A stretch of 16,784 nt of DNA from assembly GCA_964409635.1 (NCBI GenBank), contig CAYPEL010000048.1, forward strand, positions 1 to 16,784, given 5' to 3'. Under the pieces are notes generated by a model. The model was not told the origin of the DNA, searched no databases, and saw only the letters and a list, made by a program, of their open reading frames with translations. How positions within the stretch are numbered: position 1 is the first letter of the stretch; each line of letters starts with the position of its first letter. The position numbers were made by a program, and so were the translations under genes. Of the stretch, positions 14,511 to 16,784 are shown in pieces. This DNA comes from CAYPEL01 sp964409635 (GTDB taxonomy: Bacteria; Pseudomonadota; Gammaproteobacteria; DSM-19610).

Positions 14511-14810
14511 ATGGCGCTCACTAAAGCCGACATGGCAGAAAAATTGTTTGAAGAGTTGGGGCTCAACAAACGCGAAGCCAAGGAACTGGTAGAGATGTTT
14601 TTTGAAGAAGTTCGCGGTGCTCTAGAAAACGGGAAACAGGTCAAATTGTCGGGCTTTGGCAATTTTGATCTCCGGGATAAAAATCAACGACCTGGACGTA
14701 ATCCAAAAACGGGCGAAGAAATTCCCATTTCGGCTCGCCGCGTAGTAACATTCCGTCCTGGACAAAAATTAAAAGCACGTGTGGAGGCATATGCTGGAAG
14801 CCAGCAATAA
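14511..14810 (+). CDS. ihfA: integration host factor alpha subunit
   Basis: The 99-residue HU/IHF-family protein opens [20 protein letters not shown], has [14 protein letters not shown], and carries the arm motif [14 protein letters not shown] with the intercalating proline. With IhfB it bends DNA sharply at specific sites in recombination, replication and transcription. AGAGGAAATAA precedes the ATG. Its place directly after pheT and before a merR-like gene is the conserved gammaproteobacterial arrangement. Confidence 0.97.
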   Translation: MALTKADMAEKLFEELGLNKREAKELVEMFFEEVRGALENGKQVKLSGFGNFDLRDKNQRPGRNPKTGEEIPISARRVVTFRPGQKLKARVEAYAGSQQ

Positions 14811-15147
14811 TAACGAACTACCTGTAATTCCCGGAAAACGATATTTTACAATTGGCGAAGTGAGTGAATTGTGCGGTGTTAAACCGCATGTGCTGCGCTA
14901 CTGGGAGCAGGAATTTCCGCAACTAAAGCCTGTAAAACGCCGGGGCAACCGGCGTTACTATCAGCGCCATGACGTCATCATGATCCGCCAGATCCGCAGC
15001 CTGCTCTATGAGCAGGGCTTTACGATTGGCGGTGCGCGCCAGCGCTTGTCAGGCGATGACGCCAAGGAGGACGTCACGCAGCGTCAACAGGTGGTGCGCC
15101 AGGTGCGGATCGAGTTGGAAGAATTGCTGCACATTCTTAAACGCTAG
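14791..15147 (+). CDS. MerR-family transcriptional regulator (conserved ihfA neighbour)
   Basis: The 118-residue protein has a MerR winged helix-turn-helix (about residues 18-60: [20 protein letters not shown], then [16 protein letters not shown]) and a short helical tail ([16 protein letters not shown]...[13 protein letters not shown]). No cysteine-rich effector domain is present. It matches the gene found downstream of ihfA in Pseudomonas and relatives, whose role is not well known. ATG 14791, with GGAGG just before it, overlaps the ihfA end by 20 bases; a GTG at 14779 would add four residues but lacks a ribosome-binding site. Confidence 0.93.
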   Translation: MLEASNNNELPVIPGKRYFTIGEVSELCGVKPHVLRYWEQEFPQLKPVKRRGNRRYYQRHDVIMIRQIRSLLYEQGFTIGGARQRLSGDDAKEDVTQRQQVVRQVRIELEELLHILKR

Positions 15148-15220
15148 TCCGGCCTCCAACCTCAAACGCTTAACTTGGCGCCATTCAAAACAGAGCTTTT
15201 TCTCAGCTGATCCAATACGG

Positions 15221-15226
15221 TATCAT
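15221..15226 (+). promoter_or_regulatory. possible -10 box of tRNA-Pro
   Basis: TATCAT lies 12 bases before the mature tRNA, the right place for a -10 element. Only a poor -35 (TTTTTC, about 18 bases further upstream) is seen. Confidence 0.35.
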
Positions 15227-15230
15227 AGGC

Positions 15231-15315
<85 letters not shown>

Positions 15316-15338
15316 ATTCTTTCAAAACGCCTGTCATA

Positions 15339-15355
15339 GCGGGCCTTGTGCCCGC
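15339..15355. repeat. GC-rich hairpin between tRNA-Pro and aroG
   Basis: GCGGGC-CTTGT-GCCCGC forms a 6-bp hairpin 14 bases before the aroG ATG, where only a weak ribosome-binding site (GGTAGAA) is seen. It may end tRNA transcription, limit translation, or be a short dispersed repeat. Confidence 0.45.
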
Positions 15356-15368
15356 CGGTAGAACTATC

Positions 15369-16442
15369 ATGTCTTATAAGACTGACGATTTGCGAATTCT
15401 CAGCGTTAAGGAGGTTATTCCCTATGCTGAACTGCAAGCCCAGTTACCCCTCACAGACCAAGCTGCTCAGACGACGTATGAAGCGCGTACCGCCATTCAT
15501 GAGATTCTGCATGGCAGGGATGACAGGCTACTGGTGATTGCAGGCCCCTGTTCGATTCATGACCCCCGGGCCGCCCTGGAATACGCAGGCTTGCTTAAGC
15601 AGGCAATTGATAGGTTTTCGGATGACCTATTGTTGGTGATGCGGGTGTATTTTGAAAAACCACGTACCACGGTTGGTTGGAAGGGGTTCATCAATGACCC
15701 GAATCTGGATGGCAGTTATGAGATTAATAAGGGTTTGCGGCTGGCACGTGAGCTGTTGCTGGGTATCAATGATAGCGGTGTGCCAGCTGCGACTGAATAC
15801 CTTGATTTGCTGACACCACAATATGTATCTGACTTGATCAGCTGGGGGGCTATAGGCGCGCGCACTACCGAAAGCCAGGTGCACCGCGAGCTGGCATCTG
15901 GCTTGTCCTGTCCTGTCGGCTTTAAAAACGGTACCGATGGTTCATTAAGTATCGCGATAGACGCCATCCGCTCTGCATCCCGCCCACATCATTTCCTGTC
16001 GCTGACCAAAGAAGGCCGCTCGGCAATTTTTGCCACCATGGGGAATGAAGACTGCCATATTATTTTGCGTGGTGGTAAACAACCAAATTATGCTGCTGAT
16101 GCGGTGGCTAAGGCCTCTTCTGAATTAGCAGCGGCCAGCCTGCCGCCGAAAATAATGATCGATTTCAGTCACGGTAATAGCAGCAAACAATACCAGCGCC
16201 AGGTCGTTGTTGGTGAAGCAGTCGCAGCTCAGATTGCGGGAGGAAATGCTGGTATTACGGGTGTGATGATTGAAAGTCACATAAAGGAAGGGCGTCAGGA
16301 CAATGGTTCTGACACTGAACTTGAATACGGAAAGAGTATTACCGATGCGTGTATTTCCTGGCAACAGACGACCCCGTTACTGGAACTACTGGCTGAAGCG
16401 GTGCAACAACGGCGGCAAGATAAAATTCAGGTGTCGGCCTGA
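15369..16442 (+). CDS. aroG: 3-deoxy-7-phosphoheptulonate (DAHP) synthase, class I, AroG-type
   Basis: The 357-residue enzyme condenses phosphoenolpyruvate and erythrose 4-phosphate, the first step of the shikimate pathway to aromatic amino acids. From ATG 15369 the numbering coincides with E. coli AroG. The metal ligands Cys61 (GPCSIHDP), His268 (DFSHGNSSKQ), Glu302 (ESH) and Asp326 (KSITDAC) are all present. Asp146, Pro150 and Ser180, positions tied to phenylalanine feedback in E. coli AroG, are kept, and the N-terminus DDLRI also matches AroG. Phe-sensitive regulation is therefore likely, by inference. An upstream in-frame start at 15267 lies inside tRNA-Pro and is rejected. An aminotransferase that can serve aromatic amino acids (aspC) is in the same window but not linked in an operon. 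Confidence 0.96.
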   Translation: MSYKTDDLRILSVKEVIPYAELQAQLPLTDQAAQTTYEARTAIHEILHGRDDRLLVIAGPCSIHDPRAALEYAGLLKQAIDRFSDDLLLVMRVYFEKPRTTVGWKGFINDPNLDGSYEINKGLRLARELLLGINDSGVPAATEYLDLLTPQYVSDLISWGAIGARTTESQVHRELASGLSCPVGFKNGTDGSLSIAIDAIRSASRPHHFLSLTKEGRSAIFATMGNEDCHIILRGGKQPNYAADAVAKASSELAAASLPPKIMIDFSHGNSSKQYQRQVVVGEAVAAQIAGGNAGITGVMIESHIKEGRQDNGSDTELEYGKSITDACISWQQTTPLLELLAEAVQQRRQDKIQVSA

Positions 16443-16489
16443 ATACGCAAGGAAATCCCGCATCGATTGCAACGGATAGTTAATTAATC

Positions 16490-16517
16490 CTGTGGGTGGG
16501 ATTTATCCCACCCACAG
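16490..16517. terminator. hairpin between convergent aroG and galE
   Basis: CTGTGGGTGGGAT and ATCCCACCCACAG form a perfect 13-bp stem with a 2-base loop, between the stops of aroG (plus) and galE (minus). T-runs are poor on both sides. A bidirectional terminator is likely by position; a palindromic repeat is the alternative. The rest of 16443-16572 shows only further short CCACCC/GGGTGG pieces. Confidence 0.6.
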
Positions 16518-16572
16518 TTGTGAGGGATAAGCGTTGTGTTCAATACCACCCTGTGGCGGAATAACTTCCACC

Positions 16573-16784
16573 CTACGCTTTATCGAGCAGTTTTTTTTCC
16601 CATTCCAGTGACGTTTTAACAATAAAATCCAGGTCGTCATACTTCGGCGTCCAGTCCAGTTTTTCCCGGATTTTATCGGCCTTTGCAATCAGCGTGGGGG
16701 GGTCTCCAGCGCGTTTGTCCTGTTCGATCACCTTGATCGGTGAACCATTCACCCGATTCACCGCATCAATCACTTCGCGCACGC
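16573..16784 (-). CDS. galE: UDP-glucose 4-epimerase, C-terminal part (gene continues beyond window)
   Basis: The last 70 codons of a minus-strand gene read VREVIDAVNRVNGSPIKVIE, then RRAGDPP-like KRAGDPPTLIAKADKIREKL and DWTPKYDDLDFIVKTSLEWE. This is the typical C-terminus of GalE-type short-chain dehydrogenase/reductase epimerases, which interconvert UDP-glucose and UDP-galactose with NAD for cell-surface sugar synthesis. The Rossmann NAD-binding N-terminus and the catalytic YxxxK lie outside the window, so the exact substrate cannot be judged. It stops at TAG (16575-16573) and converges on aroG. Confidence 0.88.
   Translation of the reverse strand, partial: VREVIDAVNRVNGSPIKVIEQDKRAGDPPTLIAKADKIREKLDWTPKYDDLDFIVKTSLEWEKKLLDKA

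Overview
The window looks like chromosomal DNA of a gammaproteobacterium. The order thrS-infC-rpmI-rplT-pheS-pheT-ihfA-merR-like, followed by a tRNA-Pro gene, and an aspC/uvrB pair nearby, is the layout known from Pseudomonas-like and related gammaproteobacteria. I cannot name the species. No phylogenetic marker was compared, and the intergenic palindromes only suggest an environmental lineage.

Region 1 (1 to about 3719) is the distal part of an integron gene-cassette array read left to right. Five consecutive cassettes can be delimited because the first bases of each cassette are complementary to the R'' box of its own attC site. Each cassette carries a toxin-antitoxin (TA) module of a different family: higBA, brnTA, a broken higB-type toxin with intact higA-type antitoxin, yefM-yoeB (reversed relative to the array) and mazEF. 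The second attC is interrupted by the 5' part of a group II intron, whose remainder has been lost together with the start of the next cassette and of its toxin gene. No integrase gene is present; by attC orientation it should lie to the left of the window. The forward toxin-antitoxin operons share an unusual architecture: the predicted -10 box ends exactly 6 nt before the start codon and there is no Shine-Dalgarno sequence, which suggests leaderless mRNAs.

Region 2 (about 3714-5317) holds a decayed ISL3-type transposase fragment, a tRNA-Asn gene with its promoter (minus strand), and aspC (minus strand), divergent from uvrB.

Region 3 (5318-15147) is core information processing: uvrB (excision repair), tRNA-Val, and the translation cluster thrS, infC (AUC start), rpmI, rplT, pheS, pheT, then ihfA and a merR-like gene. 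Four long inverted repeats, largely unrelated in sequence, occupy successive gene junctions of this cluster: before thrS, infC/rpmI, rplT/pheS and pheS/pheT.

Region 4 (15148-16784) holds tRNA-Pro, a feedback-regulated aroG-type DAHP synthase, a hairpin between convergent genes, and the 3' end of galE on the minus strand, which continues beyond the window.
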